Source of the DNA: Erigeron canadensis
Lineage: Eukaryota; Streptophyta; Magnoliopsida; Asterales; Asteraceae
Assembly: GCF_010389155.1 (NCBI RefSeq)
Contig: NC_057769.1
Span: forward strand, 1,674,001 to 1,738,000
Direction of reading: 5' to 3'
Length of the DNA: 64,000 bases
This document shows, piece by piece, positions 29,859 through 41,424 of the stretch. Position 1 is the first letter of the stretch, and each line of letters opens with the position of its first letter. A model generated the notes under the pieces. The model saw only the letters and a program-made list of their open reading frames with translations. It searched no databases and had not been told where the DNA came from. The position numbers and the translations under genes were made by a program.

Positions 29859-31726
29859 GTACACATGCATGTGTCTATGCCCACTCACAAGGAGGTCTGC
29901 TTTTCTATATATTGCATTTGTGTTAATGTGGGCTTATTTTGACTTTGGGGGTCAGACATGGACTTCTCAAATGCAAAGTTAAGTAACATCAATTTAAAAG
30001 ATTCATATATATATATTACTTATATCACTCGGTATATGATATGTGTTTCCATATATATTTTATAAAAGATTCACATATATATGAACACAAAAATTAATCA
30101 GGCTGGCTCATAGCTACATGTGCAGGCACATCTTGTCATCCCAAATCAATTACATGTCAGCAACCTACATATTTGTATATTACTGTTGAAGAATGATGCA
30201 TGGGATGAGTATGGTGGAATTTTGACTCTGACATACACAAGAAGTTCAAAATGACCACAAGCCATCATTCCAATATCCCACGACTTAAAGACTTATAGGC
30301 ACGGCTTTAACATACTCATTGAAACAGATAAAGCTGTGGGCACGGACCACAACAAGACTAGAGGCGGTGAAGGTTAGAGACAAGTTAATTAGCTTATTTC
30401 AAAGACTATCTTCAAGTCTGTAAAGAGTTGCAACAAAGTGAAGAAATTTATTAGGGGGCTATTTAAAGAAGCCAAGGAAATCTTGGATGATCTTCAAATG
30501 GAAGCTATGAAGTTGAAATGCTGTTTGGGTTCGCCTTACTGAGTAGGAATTGGTTAAGGTGAAAGCGGTTAAGATCACTATGGTGTTCCAAGTTTTCGTT
30601 ATATAGAATTTTGGCTCAGGACGGTCATCTGTATCTGATTTCTACCCCAGGTGTGCTGCTATTTATTATTCAAAAAAGTTGCGCAATTTCAGTTGGAAGT
30701 TGGAACATTGCAACTTGATAAAGATTGTTTTGGGAGTAACCGTTGAACTCGTAAGTGGTAACTTATAAAATGTAATCTTTGCCAGGTTTAACAGACACAA
30801 TGTATACAATTAAAAGGATATATGTAAAGATGGGTCAATAGATATATCCAAGAGGTTAAAGATTTGGTTTAAAAAGAAGTTGGAATTTTAAGTCAAGAAA
30901 ATTATTGAGTTGGTGTGAAACTGTAGTTAATCTGTCTTTGAATGTGAAGATTATTGAGTTGGTCTGAAAGTTATTGATTAGTAATGGTTTGAGTAAAGCA
31001 AATACTTCATGCATTATATGGTCCCTTTTAAATGGGTTCCAAACTGTTACGAGAGTAGATAATAACCTTACACTCCAAAAGCGTTTAAAACGTTGCTGTC
31101 AATTAATCCCACAAAAAGAAGTAATGAATATTGTGAAAACCATACACATGAAAATGATAACGGAGATATATATTAAAAGAAAACGGCCATCCACCCATTA
31201 GGGCCTAACTGACAGTCATGTCATCAAGGAGGGTGTAATTGTGAACCACATCCCCGGCCGCTAAGCTGCGAGTAAGGCTGCTTTTATTACAAGGTTCAAT
31301 CAAATAAGGGTCACATTCTCTTTATTGGTATAGCCTGTGCTTATAATAGTCTCAAAATTGTCTCAACACTGACAACAAAGTGAAAACTAAAATTTGGAAG
31401 ACACCAAACAATCAACAGTAATTGATGGTAAGATTTTGCCAAGAAATTCTGGGTTACGATTTAGTTTTTTGTTAGAAAAAAGAACCACCATTCAAACATG
31501 AATCCCATACAACTACTGCAATAAATATAACAGAAACTACAGAAAAACAAAATTAAAACTCATGGGCTAGAACCATAATCCAGCTGCAGCACAACAAGGC
31601 TTTGGGTCGAGCCATGAGATCTACTTTTTACTAGTACCGTATATACAAATCTCAATGTTGATCCAACAAGGTTTATCTGATAGCAAGCATGAATGATTTC
31701 ATTCAGGAGAGAAGATATCCCATGAA

Positions 31727-34446
31727 TCATGAAGTTGAACCAGGATCACTAATTACGCCCAAGAAATCATCTTTAATTGTGCCAATGCAGAACTGTAAAG
31801 CAACAGCAGAATGAAATGAATCCAACATATTTAAAGAAGATATAACTTGTAGTTGACAAACCAGCAAATTTGATAATGAGCCAAAATGGGTGATTCTTGT
31901 TCAAGGGTAAAACGTACCGGGTCAAGTTAACCCAAAGCATTTTTGGTCCACTTCATAAACTTCCATAAAACTTGGTGTGTCAGATTGATTACAGACACTA
32001 CATAATTACAAATTGGAAGACTCGGCAGTCATGTCACGTATGCATTAACCACGTTGAAAGACTATCAACCACTCGACATGTTTTGAATTTAAATCCTCGT
32101 ATTTAGCCTATTCAACTAGCCGGAGATAAAAGAAACCCAGATGGCCACCTCTAATTTCATATATGCAGATATCTTAGATTCTTAGGAAAACAAAAAGACA
32201 GCAAAAAATAAAGTAGAGGGACTGATATGAACCCCTGACATGTTTAAAAAGTAGACGAACCATGATTGTGTTATCTAATATAGTTCATGTGTTACTTTGA
32301 TTTTAATCAGAATGCACATATATACTTGGTTTTCCAAAAATATTTTTGTACAAACTGTACACTTGATAAACAGTATGGTCCTTTTAATTTTGAAGTAATC
32401 CAAATAGACTCCACCCTAAGCTACTATAATTATTGAGCAATATACCATGAAGAAAAATAACTAATTACGTACTATTTCAGTGGCATCAACTCTAGTCCCA
32501 ATGATCTTCAATCGAACCTCGCTATCCTTTTGAATCTTAACCTGGAATATTCCAAAAGGGGAGTAATTTCAGATGTCCGATACTTACATTGGTATAAACA
32601 AACCAGAAAACATTAAAAAACCAATATTGATTCGTACAGATCCATCTGAAGTTGTGTAATTAGGCATATCCCCTGACTGAAACTCCATGTCATCTGGTAT
32701 CAACTAAAAGAAGGAAGAAAAAGATTAGAGTGTCGGGAGTGCCTTTAAGCAAAAAAAAAAAAAAAAGAAAAAGAGAGAGACAGTTTTCAGTTCATTATCA
32801 GAATGTAACACTCAACTATATTAAACTTAAACAACCAGAAGACAGAAAGTATGTAAAAGAAAGTAGTGTCATTTTCGCCTTAGGGTCTATTACATGAACA
32901 AACAAGTAATTTCTACTGGACTGGATCAAGAGTTGAGATGAATGACAGTTTGGTTACAACCTACAAACTTGTAACAACACAAGAACTGATTTCAATATCC
33001 TAAACGTGATGTCACCTCTGATATGCATAGCCCATCTTCTCTGTAATAATGTATATTGTGTCTCCAAATTATCAGTAGTCATACTGGCAGGCTGGAACTC
33101 AAAGTTGGAACCAGGATTTGCTTATTCGTACACCAAATTATCTATAGCCGAATATCTTCTTTTACTATTTGTCAAAAGTCAATCCTGACACACCCAAGTT
33201 CTAAGCAGAACTTAAATCCACAATGTCTCTGTTGTTAAAGCACCTTGCTACCGGTAAGCTAAAGGCATGCCAATTAGGCTAATGTTTGGTAACATTGTGA
33301 AACATAATTGTACCACATGGCTATATGAAAAGAATGTTCCAGCATGAGATCTAGAGAGAACCCAATCTCATAATTACTGAAGGTCCATGCTCACTTCAAC
33401 TCATTGTACTGGCTTCTAAAGCATCACTAACTTCTTCAGTACTTAATGTTAAATCAATTTGATCATGCTACTATACCAACATGATATATTGATGTGAAAC
33501 AGTTTGAGCAAAAAATGTTCTAACTAGAAATGAAAGTTTGCGTCATTTTAAACCAGATAAGGAATCCAAAACACTCTTCTGGATACTGTTTATCTGCTTC
33601 AATTCAAGGGATAAGAACTGGCTTATATGTAGATATATTGATGCATACTAATTTGTTAAGCACATTAGCACATGAAAATAAGCAAACCCAATCACCTATG
33701 AAAAGAAAATGATAATATATTCACGCAAGTTAATATATGTGGACGAATGGCTAGATGATACCACACATTCAGAACATTAGAATTACATTTTTTCATGGCA
33801 GTACAAGCGATTGAATAATCAACATACCAAACACCTATGATTTTCTAAAACTGTCAACTTTATATAATATGAATTCTAGCACAAAGCATTGACAAAAAAG
33901 TAACAGATGTGACTAAGATCATTGAATCACTTACATGGTTTGACACAAATATTTGAACAGGCCCAGCTTCAGCAAAGAAACCCATCTGCAAAATATATTA
34001 AAAAAACTCACTTCTTTAAGTCTTTAACAAAATCAAAATTTTGCTTTTTATCAAGAAACACTAAACCAAGTATGACCTTATTAACCATTGTTACTACGGC
34101 TTCCAGGATCTCCCCTTTGAAAGGACGGAACACCACGCATTGATATTTCACCGGAAAAGTCACGAAGCCTGTACCATCTCGAATCAGCCCCTTTCCAACA
34201 TCTTCAACTCCTGTAATGGCGACGACAAATCCATGTCGCCCACTATAAAACCAAAAAAGCACCAAATTTTATTTTTACATAAACTTTTCAACCAAAACAG
34301 TGGAGTATACTAATTTATATGTATCGAAACCTGCTTGTTCCCTCAACATCTTTCATGAGCTTAGCAACCAGTTTCTCGCGAAGGTCCCGGCCAAAATGGC
34401 GCGGGTGTAGTTGCATATTTCTCTCCAACACAATGTGGAAAAACAT
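31727..34446 (-). CDS. NRPB7: RNA polymerase II subunit RPB7
   Basis: Six coding exons: 34446-34331, 34242-34077, 33985-33935, 32703-32638, 32541-32473 and 31792-31727; 177 residues, matching the plant family length. The N-terminal tip domain reads MFFHIVLERNMQLHP, and FVTFPVKYQCVVFRPFKGE links to the C-terminal OB/S1-like domain with GPVQIFVSNHLIPDDM and the ending GTIKDDFLGVISDPG. RPB7 pairs with RPB4 as the stalk of RNA polymerase II and contacts nascent RNA. The resemblance is to the Pol II paralog rather than the Pol IV/V forms. A 5'-UTR exon with an intron probably lies upstream: ATACG/GTACGG near 35058 looks like a donor and TTTAG or AAAAG just before the ATG an acceptor. Intron 5 holds a TIR element. 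Confidence 0.96.
31876..32153. mobile_element. TAGAGGTGGCAA-family TIR element, RPB7 intron 5
   Basis: Right end reverse complement TTAGAGGTGGCCATCTGGGT; left end AATGAGCCAAAATGGGTG, the same terminus with changes. GGGTCAAGTTAACCC is a small palindrome inside. Confidence 0.5.
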
Positions 34447-34868
34447 CTTTTTACCTAAACCCCCAAATATAAAAATACAATCATTATGTCAAATAAATAT
34501 ACCAAAATACGCCAACTATCTTTGGTCTGAAACAAGATTCTTTTTTTTAAATCAATAACACAATAAATTCAGCTATCTCTAAGAGAACAATGTGTAAAAA
34601 AAAATTACTTTTTCTAAACAATGTGGTGATTTTTTTCCTGTCGCTATGTTTCGGGTATTATATTAGGGTCCTCCAATTTGGGCCGGGTCAAACAAAGATA
34701 ACACTACAAATCTAAGTTTTCTTCATTCATTCACATTACCATTCTTACACATAAAAAAGATTAGTTTCTGACAAACAAAATACGAATTTGTAAAGTTAAA
34801 AGCTTTACAAAAAAATAATCAATATAACAATTAGGGTTTTACAGTTTACACTTGTAATTTGTAAATCT

Positions 34869-34892
34869 AAAAAAAAAAAAAAAAAAAAAAAA
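34869..34892 (+). repeat. Poly(A) tract
   Basis: An uninterrupted A run of about 24 bp in the presumed 5'-UTR intron of RPB7. Confidence 0.95.
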
Positions 34893-35287
34893 GAATTTAA
34901 CTATAAATTCTAAGGATTTTTAGGGCAGAAACTGAAGTAAAGGTTTAGGGCAAAACTAAATTAATTTAATTGCGAGGAAGTCAAAATAATAACAACAAAT
35001 TTATGGATTTAAGGCAAAAAATAAATAAATTAATTGATAGAGATAAATAGCAAACCGTACCGTATGGTGGCTCGACTGGCCGGAAGATGGTGTCTGGCGG
35101 CGGAGCACGGAGGTGAGTGGTTCTCGAGTTTTTATTAAAATAAAATAAATGAGAAGATTGGATAGGGAAGAAATGATAGAAAATTACATAAGGAGGCATT
35201 CTCAAGTTAAAAGAAAAGAAAGTTAATAGTCGGAAAAAAAAAGGTAACAAGATACAATTTTACATTTATAGTAATTAAAACCTTTAT

Positions 35288-35985
35288 ATAAGAGCATCTA
35301 TAAAGGTAGGTGACAGAGGTAGGTGAAGGGTAAATGTGAAAAGGGTAAATGGTTAAAAAGTATAGGTGACGAGTGTAGGTGATGGGAAGAAGGTGATTGT
35401 AATAACCTAGGTAAAAAGACAAAATGTGGGGTACTTTTTTATTTATATACGAGCATGGTACCCGCGCAAAACGGTGGCGGTAACAGCGACGACGGTATAG
35501 TGGGGTTGGTGACGCATGGTGATGACATCGACAATTGGTGTCGAGTGGTGTAAGTTGATGTTAAGATAATAGAACTATTTTATAAGATAAAGACTTCGAA
35601 TGTAAATTAGCAAAATAAGGGTTTAGGATGTAAATTAGTTCATTAAGGGCAAATTTGATAATTTATAAAAACTCTTTCATGGTGGAGTGTTTATTAAGGA
35701 CATTTTGGTAATTTTGCATGTGACATTTTGGTAACACTTTCCATTTTGAGGGGGTGTATAATCTTTAATAAGGAGTATAGATATATTTTTTTGTTTTCTT
35801 TTATTTTGATTGGATATAGAGTGAAAGATTGTAAGGTATTATGTTTTTAATTAAATAATAGTGGGGACCAAATGATAAGTGAATGGTTAAGGGGAAAAAT
35901 AAAAGGTGAATAAAATGAGAAGGTGATGTTGATGTGACAGAAAAAAGTGTAGGTGAAAGGGTAAACAGTTACGAATGGTCTAAGT
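35288..35985. mobile_element. MITE-like block interrupted by a Helitron-like element
   Basis: The left part (35288-35449) has GTAGGTGACAG and GTAGGTGAAGGGTAAA. The right part (35782-35985) has GATGTGACAG and GTAGGTGAAAGGGTAAACAG. The left edge begins AAGAGCATCT and the right edge ends GAATGGTCTAAG. The intervening 35450-35781 is a separate element. Outer boundaries are approximate. Confidence 0.35.
35450..35781 (-). mobile_element. Non-autonomous Helitron-like element
   Basis: On the minus strand the 5' end is TCTATACTCCTTATTAAAGA. The 3' end has CCGCCACCGTTTTGCGCGGG, then TACCATGCTCG followed by T. The final CTRR is altered (CTCG). Both ends and the overall layout match the better-preserved copy at 13009-13283. 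Confidence 0.55.
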
Positions 35986-37419
35986 TTGAGGGATATAATA
36001 ATAATTTAACCACTTTTCCTTCCAAATCTTGCCAAAAATGGCAAAAAAGTTTTGAGATCAAAACACTCTATTTTTCCCTTTTTTTCCCTTTCCTTTTTTT
36101 TAAAACAAAAACTCAAGAATACAAAAACTAAAAAAGATAAATAAATAATTGATAGCATAAAAGTGATAAAAAAAAAAAAAAAGAGTTTGGAAACAATTGA
36201 ATAAATTTCTTACTTAGAGCACGAAAACTTAAGTCAAATATTTGTTATTTTCAATAGCTTAAATAGAAATCTTTAACTGTCTAACCTTTTTACAATTTTT
36301 ATATAAAAGTTCTTAGATGGCATAAATAGCCAAAAAAATAAATAAATAAATAATTCATGTACGACTATAATATAGCTAGATGTGTCAACACATAAGTTAA
36401 GTGATGAATTGGATATTAGAATAAGATGCTTTGAACTAAATTGACTAACTTTATATGTCAGCCAAAATGATCAGGTTTGGTATGGTTCAAGTTGGTGGTA
36501 CTGGTTCTCAGCCCAAATTTGGTGGTTGTATTTAATTTAAGTTGGTTCTCCAATTGTTGTACGTAAACATGAAGAATACTTGTTACATGTTATCATTCAC
36601 TTTATAATTGGTAGAGATCCACTATACATAATAGATGTACAAAATCTTTACCATTTCAAAGATGTACAGTTGCCTAGTTATAATAGATATACAAAATCTT
36701 TAACATTTTAAAGATGTATTGTAGAAAGGCAATTAGAGAGTACCCACAAATATTGTATATAATTGATATAAAGTAATTAATGTTAAAATATAATATATAT
36801 AAAAATATTTTAATGGATAGTATACAAAAGTATTATACCTTATATTATACCTTTTTAACACTTTAAAAGAAAATTCATGAAAACCGTTATAAAGAAGTAT
36901 AAATAACATATCTAAGAAAAATAAAAATCAGAGTAGTTATCTTTTCTTCCTTTTATCAATGAAGGTGTTTAAGATTGAGTTTTGAAGTGAATATGTGATT
37001 ATTACTCCTCCATAACCAAATCATGAAATATAGTGTTTGCGAAACAGGTTGATTATTTGCAATTTTATAAAGACACAACATAGTTTTGGAAAGATAGATT
37101 GAAATAAACTTTTTTAACACGCAGTTTTAAAAACATAAAATTAATTGTTCGTTCAAGCGTAATCTTAAAACTCCTATAATATGTGAGATAACAATATATT
37201 GCACACAAAAGAAATGTTTATAGTAAAAGTACTAGCTAATTAATCCGGGTTCAAACCGAACATATTAATAAAATTAATTTTATAAAAACTTATCTTCATC
37301 ACTAAAGTTGCGATAATTCAAAGATACTCATAACCTCGAAATAATATACCTTATAATTAGTTTATTAACCCGCATAATATGTAGGAAATTAAAAGTTTAT
37401 TGTGACAAAATTATTTAAA

Positions 37420-37647
37420 GGGTTATTTACTGAAATGGTACCTGGACTATCCACCATATTACTGGTTTCATACCTATAACTTTAAAATTACTCTCATCAT
37501 ACCCCAACTTATCAATTTTTCACTCGGACGATACCTGACTTGACGGGCGTCAGTTTGGCCGTTAAGTTGGGGTATGACTACCGTAAATTTTAAAGTTTTA
37601 AGTATGAAACCAATAATATGGTGGATAGTCCAGATATCATTTATGTA

Positions 37648-37712
<65 letters not shown>

Positions 37713-38392
37713 GGTTGTTGTTGTTGTTTTAATTACACAAAGTACATTGATATTTTTTTTGTAAATATTTATATTTATTTTATAAAAGAATATTTTATTT
37801 TTATAAAAAAATTATTGTAAATATTTGATTTTTTATTAAAAACTATTAATATTTCAAAACTATTATTTATAAAATTTATTTTTTAATAAAATAATATTTT
37901 CTTTTATAAAAGATCATTTTTAGTACAAAGTTTTTATTTCTATAAAAAATATTTTTCAATCTTCTTTTTTAAAAGGGTGAACCGGAAAGAATATCATAAT
38001 TTCTTGTATTGAATTAGTACCTGTACAACTACTATGTAAGGTTTGAATCAGCTCAAAACAGATTTAATCAACTCCATATGGTGGTATCCATTCAAGACTT
38101 CACGTTCATTTATCAATGTTTTACATGAAATTAATGTACTGCTTCCGATTTACTTATTTGTTTTAAATAAAAAATAAATAAATATGAAATAAATAAAATC
38201 ATCATGGATCTATAATTTGATTGATTAATAGTTTTTAATAAAAAAAACTAAATATTTACAATATTTTTTATAAAAATAAATCGTCCGTGTGGAGAATTGA
38301 TAAGTTGGGGTATGATGAGAGTAATTTTAAAGTTATAGGTATGAAATCAGTAATATGATGGATAGTCCAGGTACCATTTCAGTAAATAACCC
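37420..38392. mobile_element. Foldback element with exact 9-bp target duplication (MULE-like)
   Basis: Both ends begin GGGTTATTTACTGAAATGGT when read inwards, and inverted identity continues for about 117 bp with few mismatches (37420-37536 and 38276-38392). The flanking TTATTTAAA at 37411-37419 and 38393-38401 is identical, a 9-bp target duplication as made by Mutator-like transposases. A further inverted copy of the terminal block sits inside at about 37560-37645, followed by an ATT microsatellite. Inner inverted repeats (about 37796-37850 and 38227-38283) complete the hairpin. No transposase. Confidence 0.85.
37647..37711 (+). repeat. (ATT)n microsatellite
   Basis: About 21 pure ATT units inside the foldback element, followed by a short GTT run. 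It starts exactly where the internal third copy of the terminal block ends. Confidence 0.97.
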
Positions 38393-39993
38393 TTATTTAA
38401 ATACTAGAGCTTAAAGATCATGTATAAACTTTTAGAGTTTAAAAAATATAAAAACATTCTTTTATTAAAAAAGTAACATTATAAAATAACAAAAATAAAA
38501 ATACAATAAATTTTATTAAGGAAAATGTTGGTGACATTATAAGTAAAATGAATGTGATTTTGTACAATCACGTTGCGATTTTATAAATATAAATCTTGTA
38601 GCGATTTTGTAAATCTTAATAAGATGTTGTAAATATATTGCCATTTAGTTACTATTTTCTGAAAATCCCAAACAAATTTAGACCAAAATAATAAAATTGT
38701 ATAAAAACTGACTACTCATGCCATTCTTTCTTAAAAAGAAAATTATAGCGATTTGTATAGTATGGACATATATTTAGTTGTACAATATAACTTCCACGAC
38801 CACCGCCCCTCTATGATTGACATTTTGTGCGTTGACAGCAAACAAACACACGACATCGGACACCCCCCACGGCCCACGCAACCTCCACCAACTGGTTCTC
38901 ATATTTTCTTTTAAACCCCTCATATGATCAAATATCAGCTTTTGCACCCCTCATGCTTTTTAATTTCTAATAAAATAATCCACCACTTTTTCTTTTTCAA
39001 CATCCAAGGCAAAAAAACATTAAACCAAGGTAAATTCATTAATCATCTTCTATAAAGGGGTTGTGCAACTAGTAATAACTTAAATAAGCATGCTATACAT
39101 AGGACTTTGGATTTAATGTATCATGTTAATGTTGCATATTAATAAAGGTTTTATGGATCATGTTTAGTAGCCAAAGCAAACTTAAATTTGATTAGCTATG
39201 AAACGTGACATATGAATATTTGATTGCATTTAATTTCAAAATGTTAGGGACCACAATAATAGTATAATTGCTTCCAAAGTGTTGAAGGTCCACAAACGAT
39301 GGTGTAAAAGTTTCTATCAATATATTATGTCTCTATGTTTCTTTATAACGTACAATTTTCATTTTGAATTCTTATTTCTTGTTTTGTAGTTTTGTTAATT
39401 GCATAAAATATTTGGTTATTTAATTAATATAATACCAAAAAACTTCTAGATAGCTTAACACACCATGTCATCTCCCACAAATAACACTTTGCCACTAAGA
39501 TATCTTTATATTACTAACTTTTCAATTCAAAACGCCATGGCAATTTTATCCAAAAAAACCCAATTATTCTAAAATAGTGTACTATGCTCAATCAAAACAA
39601 AAACTAATTATCTTTCTCAAATTAAATAAAAAAATGAAGGTTCTAATATAAATAAAAAATCATAACTTTTCATCCCTTGTACTTTTCCTTTTTGCTTTAA
39701 AACCCCTTCCCTAACTTTAACAACTTTGTTTTTCCATATATCCAATGAACCCTAGTTGAAAAAGTAACTTATTTATTCAACAAACTCATTAAATAAAATC
39801 ACATTCTTTTTCTTAAAAGAGAAGAGACAAAGTGAGAAATAACCATATACACCACTTCACAAATCACAACACACACATTCACATACATTCACACACAAAC
39901 ACTAGAATCTATACAACAACAAAACATATCACAAAATCCATAACTTCAACTCGCCGGAACTAGCGACGGAGACGGCGGCGCCACCGCCGGAAA

Positions 39994-41424
39994 ATGGGCA
40001 TTTTCTTGGTTTTCTTCCCGGAAGAAAAACAACTAAATTCACCAACAATAAACTCAATACTCAAACGCACAAACTCAAGCCACATATCAACAAAAACACA
40101 ATCCACAATTTCCATTTGTGCCCTTTTGATCTTCTTAACTTTCCTTTTATTCACACTCTCATCTTTTGAACCAAACAACAATGATTTCATGACGTCATCA
40201 CACCGACGCTTTCTCACACAAACACACCGTCATTTTCACACACAAACACCGCCCATAATGAACTCATATTCTCAACAACATGCATTACAAGGCCTAGGCA
40301 CACTATACGCACGTGGCACAACGGCAATGAACGAGCTTGTTATATGTCACGTGACTAGTCACGTGACCAAGAAAGAGCTTAAGTTGTTCATGAAAGCTTT
40401 CCATCGTTCTGGGTTACCTTCAAAATCGGATCTTTTGTTCATATTTGATTCGGGTTCGAGTGTCGGTGAGCTAGATGATGTGATTCGTGAAGAAAATGAT
40501 ATTTTTTTGAAACTTGTTGACTTGTATAAGCAAGAATTGGGCAATGGGAGTAAAGCTTTTGACTTTCCGGTCAGTTTTGACCTGGCCCGGTTTGTGAAAC
40601 CCGGGTCGGATCCTGATAAAGGTGAACCCATTTGGGGTCGGAGAGTTAGAACCAATAACTCGACTTTTGGTATTGGTAATGGCGAGTCTAAAAAGACTGG
40701 TTTTGACTCGTCTCAAGCTGGAAAATCCGGGTCGGATCCGGGTCAGGGGGTTAAGACAAATAATTCAAGTATTGGGTTTAGCGAGAATGGAACTGAGTCG
40801 ACTCGGACGAGTCATGGGTCGGTGGTGGGTTTTGGGGTGGGCGAGTTAGACCCAGAAAATGCTTTATCCGGGTTCGTGGAAAATGCTCGAATGAGTTTAA
40901 GAAGATGGGCTACTTACCCGATGATTTTGGGCCGGGTTCGTAGAAAATTCAAGAAGATAATTCTAGTTGATGCTAAAGAGGTTTTACTATTAGGTGACCC
41001 ATTCGGGCGAGTGAAAAACCATTCGCCCGAATCAATTTTCTTGTTTCGGAAGAACAAGAAGGGTCACAAAAAAGCGGTCAACCCCGTTGTGATACTCGGT
41101 GGAGAACGCGGGGTGCGGCGATTATCCGCCGCAATGTTGACCGAGATAGTGCGGTCAACTACACATCAACACCGCAACAAAAAGGGCTCGCTGACCGAGT
41201 CGGGCCTGTTGAGTCAACTCATTGGAAATGAGTTTCTGGCGAAAAGTATACGTTTTGTAACAAGTGAGTTGACAATACCGGAACCGAGTTCACTCAGTGG
41301 AGTGGAAATAACAAATCAGACAGTTGTACTAAGGCGTGGAAATAGTAATTTAGATATCGGTGAAGTTATTATGAAGCATATTTGTTCATTTTCAATAGAT
41401 TCATCGGTTTACACGGAATGTTGA
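39994..41424 (+). CDS. Plant-specific membrane protein, function unknown (At4g12700-like)
   Basis: Intronless frame of 476 residues. One hydrophobic span at about residues 39-57 after a short N-terminus suggests a type II membrane protein. Conserved-looking blocks are GTLYARGTTAMNELVICHVT, KAFHRSGLPSKSDLLFIFDS and, near residues 300-335, MSLRRWATYPMILGRVRRKF followed by KKIILVDAKEVLLLGDPFGR. The last block resembles the nucleotide-sugar-binding part of GT-A glycosyltransferases (LVDAKE in the place of a DxD-like strand). I recall the same blocks in an uncharacterised plant family that includes Arabidopsis At4g12700 and At2g04280. Residues 195-290 are a low-complexity Gly/Ser/Asn-rich insert with repeated SGSDPG-like words. 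A Golgi glycosyltransferase-like role is a guess. No in-frame ATG lies close upstream. Confidence 0.8.
   Translation: MGIFLVFFPEEKQLNSPTINSILKRTNSSHISTKTQSTISICALLIFLTFLLFTLSSFEPNNNDFMTSSHRRFLTQTHRHFHTQTPPIMNSYSQQHALQGLGTLYARGTTAMNELVICHVTSHVTKKELKLFMKAFHRSGLPSKSDLLFIFDSGSSVGELDDVIREENDIFLKLVDLYKQELGNGSKAFDFPVSFDLARFVKPGSDPDKGEPIWGRRVRTNNSTFGIGNGESKKTGFDSSQAGKSGSDPGQGVKTNNSSIGFSENGTESTRTSHGSVVGFGVGELDPENALSGFVENARMSLRRWATYPMILGRVRRKFKKIILVDAKEVLLLGDPFGRVKNHSPESIFLFRKNKKGHKKAVNPVVILGGERGVRRLSAAMLTEIVRSTTHQHRNKKGSLTESGLLSQLIGNEFLAKSIRFVTSELTIPEPSSLSGVEITNQTVVLRRGNSNLDIGEVIMKHICSFSIDSSVYTEC

Larger units (their letters stand above)
28395..31726. other. Convergent intergenic region, no gene seen
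   Basis: Lies between the PPR stop and the RPB7 stop. It holds the repeat-like block at 28835-28975, the TIR element at 29301-29858 and A+T-rich unique sequence. The part at 30180-31260 is somewhat less A+T-rich but frames are short and match nothing I recognise. Confidence 0.55.
35130..39993. other. Divergent intergenic region, transposon-rich, no gene seen
   Basis: Upstream space of RPB7 (-) and the gene at 39994 (+). It contains a MITE-like block split by a Helitron-like element and a large foldback element (listed). The rest, including 36100-37400 and 38400-39900, is highly A+T-rich with no supported ORF. The last 200 bp carry CA-rich sequence consistent with a 5' UTR. Confidence 0.6.

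Noticed and set aside
30974..31201. 75-codon plus-strand frame between the PPR and RPB7 genes.
   Set aside because: Not similar to any known family, no promoter or splice context, and it lies in decayed A+T-rich sequence.
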